64,000 bases of DNA. Source: Alphaproteobacteria bacterium. GTDB taxonomy: Bacteria > Pseudomonadota > Alphaproteobacteria > Rhizobiales > Devosiaceae. The stretch is from positions 62,001-126,000 of the forward strand of contig JAHJWO010000021.1 in assembly GCA_018828145.1 (NCBI GenBank), given 5' to 3'. Within the stretch, counting starts at the first letter, position 1, and every line of letters begins with the position of its first letter. Shown piece after piece: positions 8,827-16,746 of the stretch. The notes below the pieces were generated by a model. That model saw nothing but the letters and a program-made list of their open reading frames with translations. It was not told the DNA's origin and searched no databases. The position numbers and the translations under genes were made by a program.

Positions 8827-10317
8827 ATGGGAAACGAGTTTTGGCTAGACGACCGGCTCGCGCGCCGCGAAGACGCCGAGTATATCCAAACTTTCCTTGG
8901 CAACAGGATTGCTGAGCGGCATGCAGTCGGATTGCCCGCTTCCTATGTGCTCAACATCAATGCTCCATGGGGAACAGGAAAGACCTTCTTCCTGAAAAGG
9001 TTCGCCCAGCAACTGCGCGAGGCAAACCATCTAGTGGCGGAGGTGAACGCCTGGTCGACCGACCATGCCGACGACCCCTTACTGGCCGTGATGGCGGCGA
9101 TTGAGGACGCAGCAGGACCGCTGCTCACCAGATCGAAAGCTGCAAAGCTCAAGGCCACTATTAACAATATGAAGCGCAATGCCGGCGGCATCGCGATGGC
9201 CGCGGTCAAGGGGGCATTGATCCAGGGCGCCAAAAAGGCCATCGGCGGCGCAGTCGATGAGGTATCGGACATTATCGGAGGCTCCACGACCGGCGGTGCC
9301 GAGACTGAGACGACAGCTTTGGCAGAGGCGGCCATGTCCGGCGCGGTGGAACGGGCCATGACCACGCTCGAAACGCTTCTCGATCAAACAGCGGCCGAAC
9401 AGGTCAGTCTATTCCGCAAGGCGCAGGCGTCCATCGCTTCATTCAAGTCCGATCTTGCGACGCTAACGAAGATCCTCAGTGAAAGGGAAATGTCGCCAAC
9501 CCTCTATGTCCTGATCGACGAGCTCGACAGATGCCGGCCCACCTATGCAATCTCACTCCTGGAACGGGCCAAGCATCTGTTCGAAGTCGACAACATCGTG
9601 GTCGTTGTCGCTACCGACACGGCGCAGCTAGCCAACTCCATAAAGGCTGTCTATGGCTCCGAATTCGACAGCCGACGCTATCTAGGGCGCTTCTTTGATC
9701 GAACCTATGAGTTCGACGAACCGGAGCTGGCAGAGTTCATACAAGAACTGCTGATCAGGCAACCAATCAATGAAGAGATGATTTCGGTCCCGCCGGAGCA
9801 GTCGCTGCACTCAACTATGGTCGCGACCTTCGCAACTTTTCGCACCACGCCGCGTGATATCCAGCGCTGCTGTGACCTAGTTCGGACTGTCGCCACCACC
9901 TGGTCTAGTACAGCAAGGATCGAGATAACGGCTATGCTGCCCGTGATGGTGGCCTACCAAACCGGAACTCCGATCGACTGGTCAGGCGAGCCGATGCGTA
10001 ATTTCATGGAGAACTTCGAATTCGGCGGGCCGCCATTAACCTGGCGGCACCGGGTTGAAATGAGTTTTGAAACAAAGACCGCAGAGGTCGGTGTAGTCGA
10101 ACTATACAATCAATGGCGGGACTACCGATCAACTCCTCTCTCAGAAATCTCAGGTCGGCAGGCATCCGCACCAGCTAATGAGTGGGTAATCAGCAGGCTG
10201 AGCGACGAGTTCCGGCTGGTGCACAACAATGGGTACAGCCTTGGAAAAGCAGTTCCAATTAGCATTGTGAACCAATACCCGTCCATCATTCTCAAGGCCG
10301 GTCGCTTCAGTGCGTAA
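8827..10317 (+). CDS. KAP-family P-loop NTPase, 496 aa
   Basis: A KAP-family STAND-like NTPase. Walker A is APWGTGKTFF at residues 46-55, Walker B is LYVLIDELDRC at 226-236, and VVVATDTAQL at 259-268 is the sensor strand. Between the Walker motifs lies a 170-residue insertion with a glycine/alanine-rich, weakly hydrophobic segment (about 119-155), where KAP proteins often carry membrane helices. The C-terminal helical part includes TTPRDIQRCCDLV. The ATG follows GAGGG with five-base spacing. Some KAP NTPases, such as plasmid PifA, exclude phages, so an anti-phage role for this cargo gene is plausible but inferred. Confidence 0.85.
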   Translation: MGNEFWLDDRLARREDAEYIQTFLGNRIAERHAVGLPASYVLNINAPWGTGKTFFLKRFAQQLREANHLVAEVNAWSTDHADDPLLAVMAAIEDAAGPLLTRSKAAKLKATINNMKRNAGGIAMAAVKGALIQGAKKAIGGAVDEVSDIIGGSTTGGAETETTALAEAAMSGAVERAMTTLETLLDQTAAEQVSLFRKAQASIASFKSDLATLTKILSEREMSPTLYVLIDELDRCRPTYAISLLERAKHLFEVDNIVVVVATDTAQLANSIKAVYGSEFDSRRYLGRFFDRTYEFDEPELAEFIQELLIRQPINEEMISVPPEQSLHSTMVATFATFRTTPRDIQRCCDLVRTVATTWSSTARIEITAMLPVMVAYQTGTPIDWSGEPMRNFMENFEFGGPPLTWRHRVEMSFETKTAEVGVVELYNQWRDYRSTPLSEISGRQASAPANEWVISRLSDEFRLVHNNGYSLGKAVPISIVNQYPSIILKAGRFSA

Positions 10318-10370
10318 TGCGTATCGCATTGCAGATTATCTAATATTGCCCCGTCAATGTTCGTCGTGGT

Positions 10371-10574
10371 CTATTCGGTTCCGTTGACCGGCTCAGAGAC
10401 TCTAGAATGATGCGACCTGACCTCCTCGAACACGCGATGAGCCGCTGGATTGTCGAAGACACCCCAAAGCTCGGCTACGACCTGCCGGTCGTTCAGATCG
10501 CCAGGGGGCAGGCCACGCTGAAGGATCGCAAGTGCGTCGAGGAGCATCCGCTCCGCGGTCGTGGTCTCAAGCAT
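10371..10574 (-). CDS. Small hypothetical protein coupled to the ligase gene, 67 aa
   Basis: This 67-residue frame starts with an ATG that overlaps the last eight bases of the ligase gene upstream, which suggests translational coupling. The sequence is mildly acidic and helical, with LLDALAILQRGLPPGDL and a C-terminal FEEVRSHHSRV. No domain was recognised and there is no membrane segment. It may be a partner of the ligase, but only its position supports that. Confidence 0.5.
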   Translation of the reverse strand: MLETTTAERMLLDALAILQRGLPPGDLNDRQVVAELWGVFDNPAAHRVFEEVRSHHSRVSEPVNGTE

Positions 10575-11595
10575 CTTGCACCTCCAGATGCACGTCGCGC
10601 GCAGGTTTGTCCTCGCGCAGCCCCTTGAATGATGGGTGCCGGATCAGGCCATCAGGCGTGACTTCGGTGTATTCAACCTCGGCGAGTAGCCGCGGCTCCA
10701 CCCACCGACAAGCGCGGGCCTCGGCGCGAGGCATGCCCTTAACGTCGAGGGGTCCGTCGGCCAGGATGAGCTGCAGCACCTCATGCACCTCACGACGCAT
10801 CTTGTCGGTGAAGCCCGTGCCAACGGCGCCGCGGAAGACCAACTGGCCGTCCTCGTAGGTGGCGAGGAAGAGGCCGCGGACATTGTCGACGCCGTATTCC
10901 GGTGGACGCCAGCCGATGACAACGAACTCCTGGCGCTGGACAGCCTTGATCTTGAGCCATGCCGTCGAGCGATCGCCGCCGTAATAACGCGCCGCCGGCG
11001 CCTTTGCGATGACGCCCTCGAAACCGCCGGCCTTCATGGCATCGAAGACCTGCTGGCCGTTACCGGCCACATGCTGCGAATAGATGACGGGGCTGTCGGC
11101 CGGCAGATCGGTCAACAGTGCTTCAAGCCGTGCCTTGCGTTCCGCCTGGGGCAGCCTGGCCACGTCCTCGCCGTTCTGCTCCAGCAGGTCGAAGGCGAAG
11201 AACACGATTGGCGAGCGGCCGTCGAGCGAGGTCTTGAGCAGGCTGAAGTTGGATCGGCCGTGTTGATCGATCGCGCAAATCTCGCCATCGATCAGCGCCG
11301 TGCCCTTGGTGATTGTGGCCAGCGCAGGCGCGACAAAACCAAACTGGCGGGTCCAGTCGTGGCCGCCGCGGCTATATAGGCGAACCTGATCCCCGGCGAT
11401 GGCCGCTTGAGCACGATAGCCGTCGTACTTCATCTCGAAAAGCCAGCTGTCCCCGGCCGGCACTTTGCGCTCCAACGTAGCGAGCTGGGGCGGACGAAAC
11501 GATGGGAGGATGAGGGGGGTAGATTCTGAGTCCCTGCGGACTGACCGCTTTTTGCGGGGTGCGGCCTCTACGGCCGGCATGGGGAACTCTGGCAC
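10567..11595 (-). CDS. ATP-dependent DNA ligase (LigD ligase-domain type)
   Basis: A 342-residue ATP-dependent DNA ligase. The nucleotidyltransferase domain has motif I EMKYDGYRAQ with the adenylated Lys56, motif III-like ALIDGEICAID near 100, FFAFDLL near 133, motif IV FEGVIAKAP near 190, and motif V WLKIKAVQ near 210. The rest is an OB-fold with FRGAVGTGF and the family-typical ending around HPSFKGLRED. The primase and phosphoesterase domains of full LigD are absent and no Ku gene is in view, so this is a ligase-only form. It starts at GTG 11595, with an alternative ATG at 11580. It is divergent from the SRAP gene about 100 bp away. Confidence 0.9.
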   Translation of the reverse strand: MPEFPMPAVEAAPRKKRSVRRDSESTPLILPSFRPPQLATLERKVPAGDSWLFEMKYDGYRAQAAIAGDQVRLYSRGGHDWTRQFGFVAPALATITKGTALIDGEICAIDQHGRSNFSLLKTSLDGRSPIVFFAFDLLEQNGEDVARLPQAERKARLEALLTDLPADSPVIYSQHVAGNGQQVFDAMKAGGFEGVIAKAPAARYYGGDRSTAWLKIKAVQRQEFVVIGWRPPEYGVDNVRGLFLATYEDGQLVFRGAVGTGFTDKMRREVHEVLQLILADGPLDVKGMPRAEARACRWVEPRLLAEVEYTEVTPDGLIRHPSFKGLREDKPARDVHLEVQDA

Positions 11596-11697
11596 ATCGA
11601 CGACTCAATACCAGATGACCGAATCGGTTCCACCACCCAGGCCCTTGCGCCGCCGAAAAACCGTAGCCTACATACCGCGTCGGAACGGAGATAGGCG

Positions 11698-12381
11698 ATG
11701 TGCGGACGCTTCACCAATGAGATGACCTGGGCGGAGCTGCACGCCCTCTACAGCATCCACGACAAAGGCCCGCCGCCCACCAATCTTCAGCCCCGCTACA
11801 ACATCGCGCCGACCCAGACCGTCCGGTTCGCCCACCTCGACAAAACCGGGGAGATGGAGCTGGACGAAGGCCGATGGTGGCTGGTGCCGTTCTGGGCGAA
11901 GGAAGTGCCCAAGGCCACGCTGTTCAATGTCCGTATCGAGACGGCCGACAGCACGCCGGCATTTCGCGATGCCTGGAAATCGCGGCGCTGCTTGATCCCG
12001 GCTGATGGCTATTTCGAATGGACCGTGTCGGAAGAAGACGGCAAGAAGGACCCATGGCTGCTGCAGATGCCTGACGCCGAAGGCTTCAGCTTCGCCGGCC
12101 TTTGGGCGCACAATGATAATCTGGGCGTGACGAGCTGCACCATCATCACGGCGCCGGCCGTGCCCGAGATCGCTCACATCCACACGCGGATGCCGGTGAT
12201 CCTGCCGACGGAGACCTACGGCGCCTGGCTGGATACCGACCTCAAGGGCGATGACGCGAAGGCCCTGCTACTCGGCAGCCAGATCGATTCCCTGCTGACC
12301 TTCCATCGTGTCGCTCGTGACGTGAACAACTCACGATACGAAGGCACCGACACCAAGAAGCCGCTGATCAACAGCCTCTAA
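11698..12381 (+). CDS. SRAP-domain protein (YedK/HMCES family)
   Basis: This 227-residue protein matches the SRAP family, which forms a covalent link between its N-terminal cysteine and abasic sites in single-stranded DNA, protecting them. All key residues are visible: Cys2 in MCGRF (exposed after Met removal), RYNIAPTQ at 33-40, Asn77 in FNVRIET, Glu107 in ADGYFEW, and His162 in IHTRMPVIL. Length fits the family. GGAG lies seven bases before the ATG. It is divergent from the ligase gene, so the pair may share a damage-responsive promoter, though no perfect GTTC-N7-GTTC SOS box was seen in the 100-bp gap. Confidence 0.92.
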   Translation: MCGRFTNEMTWAELHALYSIHDKGPPPTNLQPRYNIAPTQTVRFAHLDKTGEMELDEGRWWLVPFWAKEVPKATLFNVRIETADSTPAFRDAWKSRRCLIPADGYFEWTVSEEDGKKDPWLLQMPDAEGFSFAGLWAHNDNLGVTSCTIITAPAVPEIAHIHTRMPVILPTETYGAWLDTDLKGDDAKALLLGSQIDSLLTFHRVARDVNNSRYEGTDTKKPLINSL

Positions 12382-12468
12382 GCGAATTGTGAAGTCCGTA
12401 CAGACCCGCCCAATCTTGCGAATCCTTACCCCCTATGGGACGAAGTGGACGCTCCAAGTCAGTTGCAA

Positions 12469-12495
12469 GCCGAGGACCCAAGGCCTCGGCTTTTT
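12469..12495 (+). terminator. Rho-independent terminator 1
   Basis: GCCGAGG (12469-12475) pairs with CCTCGGC (12484-12490) around an 8-base loop and is followed by five T residues. It lies about 90 bp after the SRAP stop codon. Confidence 0.75.
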
Positions 12496-12560
12496 CAAAG
12501 CTGCTGGAAACATCAACAGCGATCAAACGCTGTGAAACTAGGCCCCCCACCTTTGTCCAG

Positions 12561-12591
12561 CCCCGGCACGTCGTTGCCGGGGTATCTTTTT
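12561..12591 (+). terminator. Rho-independent terminator 2
   Basis: CCCCGGCA (12561-12568) pairs with TGCCGGGG (12575-12582) around a 6-base loop, followed by a T-rich tail (TATCTTTTT). It could also end minus-strand transcripts, but the T tract points to the plus strand. Two plus-strand terminators 70 bp apart are unusual after one gene. Confidence 0.75.
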
Positions 12592-12612
12592 GCCCTCCAC
12601 GCGCCACGCCCG

Positions 12613-13083
12613 CTATAGCCATCGGCCGCGCTTTCGGTGCGCCCAGGGGTTTGGCGGGCCGATGAAGTGTTCGCCCTTTCGATCCGCCAATCGGGCGGCT
12701 CTCATCGCCGCGCGGCTCTCAGCGTTGAGTTCGGCGTTGCTCTTAATGCCCAGGCGTTTGCGCTCTGCCGCCCTGGCATGATGCTCGATCGCCGCTTCCT
12801 CGACGGAAAGGCCTGGGCCGTGATCGTAGCCATAGCCGCCGCCCATGCCCGTTGTGCCCTCGGGCGGCTGCACGATGATCTTGGCGCCCCGGCCGCCGCA
12901 GTTTTCACACACCAGCCGGCCGAACTCTGACCGATCATTGGTGAAGTCTGCGTCCTGTCCGAAATATTGGATCAGCTGATCCCATGAGGGCTCCCAACTA
13001 TGGCTGCACCTGGCCACGTCGGCGCGGCAATAGAAGACGATGCGGTCGCCTCGCTCTTTCAGCTGCTTCAGCGTTGCCATCAA
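12613..13083 (-). CDS. Hypothetical protein with paired-cysteine motifs, 156 aa
   Basis: A 156-residue soluble protein, more likely starting at the second Met (MATLKQL). It has CRADVARCSH near residue 20 and VCENCGGRG near residue 58, which together could bind zinc or act as a rubredoxin-like knuckle. The middle is glycine/tyrosine-rich (GMGGGYGYDHG) and the C-terminal half is helical and basic. It is followed on the minus strand by terminator hairpins. The 64-aa gene 10 bp upstream is in the same direction, so the two probably form an operon. Function unknown. Confidence 0.6.
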   Translation of the reverse strand: MMATLKQLKERGDRIVFYCRADVARCSHSWEPSWDQLIQYFGQDADFTNDRSEFGRLVCENCGGRGAKIIVQPPEGTTGMGGGYGYDHGPGLSVEEAAIEHHARAAERKRLGIKSNAELNAESRAAMRAARLADRKGEHFIGPPNPWAHRKRGRWL

Positions 13084-13092
13084 TTGGCGGGG

Positions 13093-13287
13093 TCATTGCA
13101 TGATCGTGAGGGTGCCGCGGTCGAGGTTCTGAGCGATTTTGTATGGAGCAGACAGCCGAAACCGGCTGGCCTCCTCGCTGTATTCGGCGAACCGAAAACC
13201 CGCAGCTTCGAGGTCTTTGGCTTCCTCTCTCGTCAGCTCAAGCTGCTGCAGATCGCGTTTGCCGAGTACGGTCGTGTATGTGCGCAT
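13093..13287 (-). CDS. Small hypothetical protein, 64 aa
   Basis: The ATG has GGGGA six bases upstream and the frame is 64 residues, with alternating charged and hydrophobic residues (LELTREEAKDLEAAGFRF) and a basic C-terminal strand region. It ends 9 bp before the 156-aa cysteine protein, so they are likely co-transcribed. No known domain. Confidence 0.55.
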   Translation of the reverse strand: MRTYTTVLGKRDLQQLELTREEAKDLEAAGFRFAEYSEEASRFRLSAPYKIAQNLDRGTLTIMQ

Positions 13288-13360
13288 CGGAAATCCCCAT
13301 TGTCAGTTGTTCTCTTTATGTTCTATTTTTGCGCTCGGGAGTCCAGCGGGGAGTGATCAA

Positions 13361-13645
13361 ATGTTGAAACCGCCAAGTTTGACCGGCCAGCCGCCAGAGC
13401 GGAAGCTCAAGACACTGGTCGTGCTAATGGCATTTGTCCGCGACGAGGAAGGCGAACTGCAGCCGGCCTTCGAACCGCGCGAAGTTCCGTCAGAGGACAA
13501 GGCCAAGATGGATGCGCGGCGCATGGCAGCGCTCGGCACCTATGCCGGCGTCATCACCTGGTCGAGATCAGCAGATCTGGTCAATGGCGAGTTCGGTGAG
13601 CCGGTGGTGCTGTTCCAGCACGGCGATGTGCCGGAGATGGAGTGA
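13361..13645 (+). CDS. Small hypothetical protein, 94 aa
   Basis: The start at 13361 (GGGGAG, seven-base spacing) gives 94 residues; longer upstream frames run across the divergent gene and are rejected. The sequence has LKTLVVLMAFVRDEEGEL, then a helical basic segment ARRMAALGTYAGVITWSRSAD, and ends acidic. It is divergent from the 64-aa gene and converges on the membrane protein at 13686. This type of small protein is common on rhizobial mobile elements, but its function is unknown. Confidence 0.6.
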   Translation: MLKPPSLTGQPPERKLKTLVVLMAFVRDEEGELQPAFEPREVPSEDKAKMDARRMAALGTYAGVITWSRSADLVNGEFGEPVVLFQHGDVPEME

Positions 13646-13685
13646 CCGCTGTTGCCCGCCCCTAGGAGGCCGCGGTCGTGACGGC

Positions 13686-14546
13686 TCATTTTGGTTCTTC
13701 GCCAAAGACCTCTACAAAGTACGGTTGCCACTGCTCGCTGTTCTGCGCTCTGGCGATCGCAAATGCATCGTCGGTCAGCTGCATTTTGCTCCACGCAGCT
13801 TGGCCGGCGAGGCCAAAGCGCATTGCAAGCGGCCGGAGCTTCGCCAAGTCATCAGGCGGCAAGCCGGTCTGCTCAAGCTGCTGGGTGATGAGCTCTGCAA
13901 AACAAGCCAGCTTCGGGTTTGCCATTAGGTCGTTGCCCAAGCTTTCCATATCCCGCATCGCATGCAGTTCTTCCGAAAGTCTGGTGTAATTTGGATCGCC
14001 GGCCGGGATTGGGCGGTTTCCGAATAGAGCGTTCTGCTCCGCCCTAATCTCCCGCTGTCGCTGGTTCACACGATGGCTCACAATCCGTCGAAGAAGGTAG
14101 TATATGTCAGCCAGGAGAAAACGGATGATTGGCTCTCTGAGAGGCGCGATCTCTGCCTCCGTTCCTCCTGTTTTTCGCAGGCCTTCATCGACCTGGCCCA
14201 GCAGATCTCGCTTATAGTCCCATGTGGGGCTCGCCATTCTGCCGATGTATGCCAATTGAAAATAGGCCAGCTTGGAAGCCGTGGACGTCGCAGTGCGCAG
14301 GCCCGTCAACAGGTCATCGGCTTCACTTACCGTTTGACGAAGCTTCGCCTTGAGCCCAAACGCCTCAATGGTATCGATCAAGGGGAGATGACGTAGTGCT
14401 GCGAACCCCACAGCCATCAATCCCGTAACTGTCGCAGAACTGGCTTTGTCCTCGATGGCCAGCCACAGGGTCAGCGCGAAGGACAGAACGGCGCCCACGT
14501 CCATTCCAATTTCGCGCCACCCAATTCCACCATTCCGCTCCGCCAT
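13686..14546 (-). CDS. Membrane-anchored hypothetical protein, 286 aa
   Basis: The start at 14546 has GGGAGA six bases upstream; a longer 402-residue frame would run through the repeat block upstream and is unlikely. Two short hydrophobic helices near the N terminus (MDVGAVLSFALTLWLAI and a following alanine/glycine-rich one) suggest a membrane anchor. The rest is a long charged helical domain with many arginines and glutamates (RRIVSHRVNQRQREIRAEQ) that looks coiled-coil. No family was recognised. It is transcribed away from the mobilisation gene, across the tandem-repeat region. Confidence 0.55.
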   Translation of the reverse strand: MAERNGGIGWREIGMDVGAVLSFALTLWLAIEDKASSATVTGLMAVGFAALRHLPLIDTIEAFGLKAKLRQTVSEADDLLTGLRTATSTASKLAYFQLAYIGRMASPTWDYKRDLLGQVDEGLRKTGGTEAEIAPLREPIIRFLLADIYYLLRRIVSHRVNQRQREIRAEQNALFGNRPIPAGDPNYTRLSEELHAMRDMESLGNDLMANPKLACFAELITQQLEQTGLPPDDLAKLRPLAMRFGLAGQAAWSKMQLTDDAFAIARAQNSEQWQPYFVEVFGEEPK

Positions 14547-14623
14547 GCGACTCTCCCGTATGTGCCGGAGCACCATGGCCCGGGGCACATTGCTTGAAAA
14601 GGGCGCGACACGGGAGGCCATGA

Positions 14624-14669
14624 GTTGCGGGCAACGTGCGGGCAACGTGTGGGCAACGTGCCCACAACT
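14624..14669. repeat. Three 11-bp tandem repeats plus hairpin, candidate oriT/iteron block
   Basis: GGGCAACGTG followed by C, T or C is repeated three times head to tail at 14629-14639, 14640-14650 and 14651-14661. The first copy overlaps the palindrome GTTGC-GG-GCAAC (14624-14635). The last forms a hairpin, TGTGGGC (14648-14654) with GCCCACA (14660-14666), and AGTTG/CAACT flank the block. It lies 110 bp before the relaxase gene, where MobV elements keep their transfer origin. Iterons can also mark replication origins or repressor sites. Confidence 0.6.
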
Positions 14670-14775
14670 TATTTGAGAATCCGGTAGTGGGTTCCGAATT
14701 GCCGCGATCTGCAGAAAGGCTTTGTGGGATGCCGAAAGATGCCATTTATGGGAAGCGCAACCGGAGTGCGCGCCC

Positions 14776-15891
14776 TTGTCGACCAATTTTGCCATCCTCA
14801 AGATCAAGAGCATCAAGAAGTTAATCGACCTCAATAACGCGACTATGCACGGCCAGCGAGAAGACAGGTCAACGCATTTTGACCCCTCCCGCACCGGCTA
14901 CAATCGCCACTGGTTTTTGGGCGCGCCGGCCGATCGTCCTGCGGATTGGGCGGCTGGGGTGAGGGGCGTTCTTATCTGGAACAAGGCCAAGGTTCGCGCC
15001 AATACGCCCGTCGCCGCCGAGATACTGGTCTCCGCCTCCGGCCCATTTTTTGAGGGTGACGCCGAAGGGGCGTGGCCGATGCTCTGGAACAAGGCGCTCA
15101 TCGACGCGTGGGCCGAAATCAACATGGTGGCGTTCGAGGAGAAGTTCCCCGGCACGATCGCCGCGGCCAGGCTCGATCTCGACGAAGGAACTCCGCACCT
15201 GACCCTTTGCGTGGTGCCGCTCTATGACAAGAAAGTTGGCGGCCGGCGCGTTCCGACGGTTTCGATCCGGAAGGTGTTCGGGGGCGAGACGAAGGAAGAT
15301 GCCAGACTGAATATGATTAGCTGGCAGGATTGGTATGCGGCGCGGATGGCGCCATTCGGTCTCGCCAGGGGCGTCCCGAAAGCGACCACGGGTAGGGTAG
15401 GGCTCACCCACCAGGATTACCGGCGCATCAAGCAACTGGAAGACATGGAGCGGCGGGCGGCCGTCGAGGGCGCCTTGGAGTTGGAGGCGCGGGCTGCTGG
15501 AGATGCGGACGAGGTGATGCGGGCTGCCGTGAGGATGACGGCACAGGTGATGGCAACGAAAAAGCAGGCCATTGCCCAGGCGCAGGACGCTCGCCGGGAT
15601 ATGGAACTCCGCGAGACGAAGATCGACGAGGCCGAGCGCCACGCGGCCGAGGTGTCCGCCGCCGCTGCAGGCCGGTCGGAGGAAGCCATCCAGCTGCTCG
15701 GAAAAGCTCGGACGTATTTCGGCATAGCGAAGAAGCACATGGTCGTCCTTAGGAGGACAATGGGCGAGATGCATCCGCTGGCTGATCAGATGGCGGCAAA
15801 GGATCGTGCGCTCAACGACTTCGCGGACGAAGCCGCGGCATCACTTGACCGGAAGGGAAGACCCGTCCGAGGCATGGGCGGCGGGCCGTGA
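14776..15891 (+). CDS. MobV/Pre-family relaxase-like mobilisation protein
   Basis: Residues 1-60 match the MobV/Pre N terminus: NFAILKIKSIKK, then HGQR with His25 aligned to the catalytic histidine of MobM, then YN. The TTG at 14776 keeps this motif; an ATG at 14845 would delete it and an ATG at 14722 would extend it. The metal-binding motif, usually HxDExTPHxH, reads DLDEGTPHLT here (residues 134-143): Glu137 and His141 remain, while the outer histidines are Asp134 and Thr143. Residues 200-310 are long alanine/glutamate-rich coiled coil, as in the family. It may nick oriT in an altered way, or be decaying. The tandem repeats lie just upstream. Confidence 0.7.
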   Translation: MSTNFAILKIKSIKKLIDLNNATMHGQREDRSTHFDPSRTGYNRHWFLGAPADRPADWAAGVRGVLIWNKAKVRANTPVAAEILVSASGPFFEGDAEGAWPMLWNKALIDAWAEINMVAFEEKFPGTIAAARLDLDEGTPHLTLCVVPLYDKKVGGRRVPTVSIRKVFGGETKEDARLNMISWQDWYAARMAPFGLARGVPKATTGRVGLTHQDYRRIKQLEDMERRAAVEGALELEARAAGDADEVMRAAVRMTAQVMATKKQAIAQAQDARRDMELRETKIDEAERHAAEVSAAAAGRSEEAIQLLGKARTYFGIAKKHMVVLRRTMGEMHPLADQMAAKDRALNDFADEAAASLDRKGRPVRGMGGGP

Positions 15892-15939
15892 GCCGACGGA
15901 CGTCCATCGCCTCTTTAAACCCCATCCGGCGCCGCGAAG

Positions 15940-16623
15940 TCACGGGGAGGACGCTATTGCACTGAGCAGTGCGATGCCGGTGAGCTTATAGCTGGCGTTC
16001 CAACTCATTTCTTTCGCGGGTCTTGCTGCGTAAGCGTGTCGGTGAAAGTTCGCGGTCTGCTTCAAATGGCCTAAATTGGCGCCAGCGCCCCATCCGGACT
16101 TCTTAAACTGATCCTCGGTGCCCGCGTACCTCACCAGACTTTCTATCGCGAAATAGAGTTCGAACCACCCGGTTGCCTTTCCGTAGAAATAGGCGGCATC
16201 GGCGAGCAAGGGCTGTTGGCTCAGCTTGTCGGCAAGGACCAGAACTTCAGGGCGCCCGCCTCCGCTTAGCCGTGCAGTAGCGCGAAATCTAGTCTTGACC
16301 GTCCCGCTAAGGCTCTGGGTAACGGCGTATGCGCCACTCCCTTGGAGTTCAGCTAATCCAATGTACTCAACCGGCTCATAGCCGTGAAATGCGGCCATCA
16401 GCCCGTTAAGGTTCCCTAGAAGCTCTTTGCCCACCGTCTCCGCGTCCTGCTTTGAGGAGGTAGCGTCGATGGACGGAGAGTGTAAGAAGACTCTGCCTTG
16501 ATGTTCCAAAGCGTGCGTGTCTCCTGCGTCATGCAGGACTTTTGGCCAATCGAGGGCGTCACCGCCGCCGATGCAAAGGGCTACAGAAGGCAATTGGCCT
16601 TGCGCTTCATTCGTGGCGGGCAT
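15940..16623 (-). CDS. Hypothetical protein beside integrase B, 227 aa
   Basis: The start at 16623 has AAGGAG upstream and gives 227 residues. The sequence has HGYEPVEYIGLAELQG, a strand-rich part RFRATARLSGGGRPEVLVLAD, a helical region FELYFAIESLVRYAG, and a conserved-looking GWGAGANLGHLKQTANFHRH near the C terminus. It is soluble by eye. The histidine-rich ending could be catalytic, but no family was recognised. Lying between the mobilisation gene and the integrase it is a cargo-position gene. Confidence 0.55.
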   Translation of the reverse strand: MPATNEAQGQLPSVALCIGGGDALDWPKVLHDAGDTHALEHQGRVFLHSPSIDATSSKQDAETVGKELLGNLNGLMAAFHGYEPVEYIGLAELQGSGAYAVTQSLSGTVKTRFRATARLSGGGRPEVLVLADKLSQQPLLADAAYFYGKATGWFELYFAIESLVRYAGTEDQFKKSGWGAGANLGHLKQTANFHRHAYAARPAKEMSWNASYKLTGIALLSAIASSP

Positions 16624-16746
16624 TACGGGTACGCTCCTTCTCAACCATGGCAAGACACGTCCAATCGCAGACAAAAACACTGCCATTCTCCGAATGAGGT
16701 CAAGCTTCAGCCGTTGACGCTATCCACGCTCACATTTCGCAGCAAG

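Noticed and set aside
11596..11697. A LexA (SOS) box between ligase and SRAP genes
   Set aside because: GAAC and GTTC words occur but never in the GTTC-N7-GTTC arrangement.
14620..14670. Tandem repeats as a CRISPR array
   Set aside because: Units are 11 bp and directly adjacent without spacers.
14547..14894. Longer 402-residue version of the membrane protein at 13686
   Set aside because: Its extra N terminus reads through the tandem-repeat block and over the relaxase start; the shorter start has a good ribosome site.
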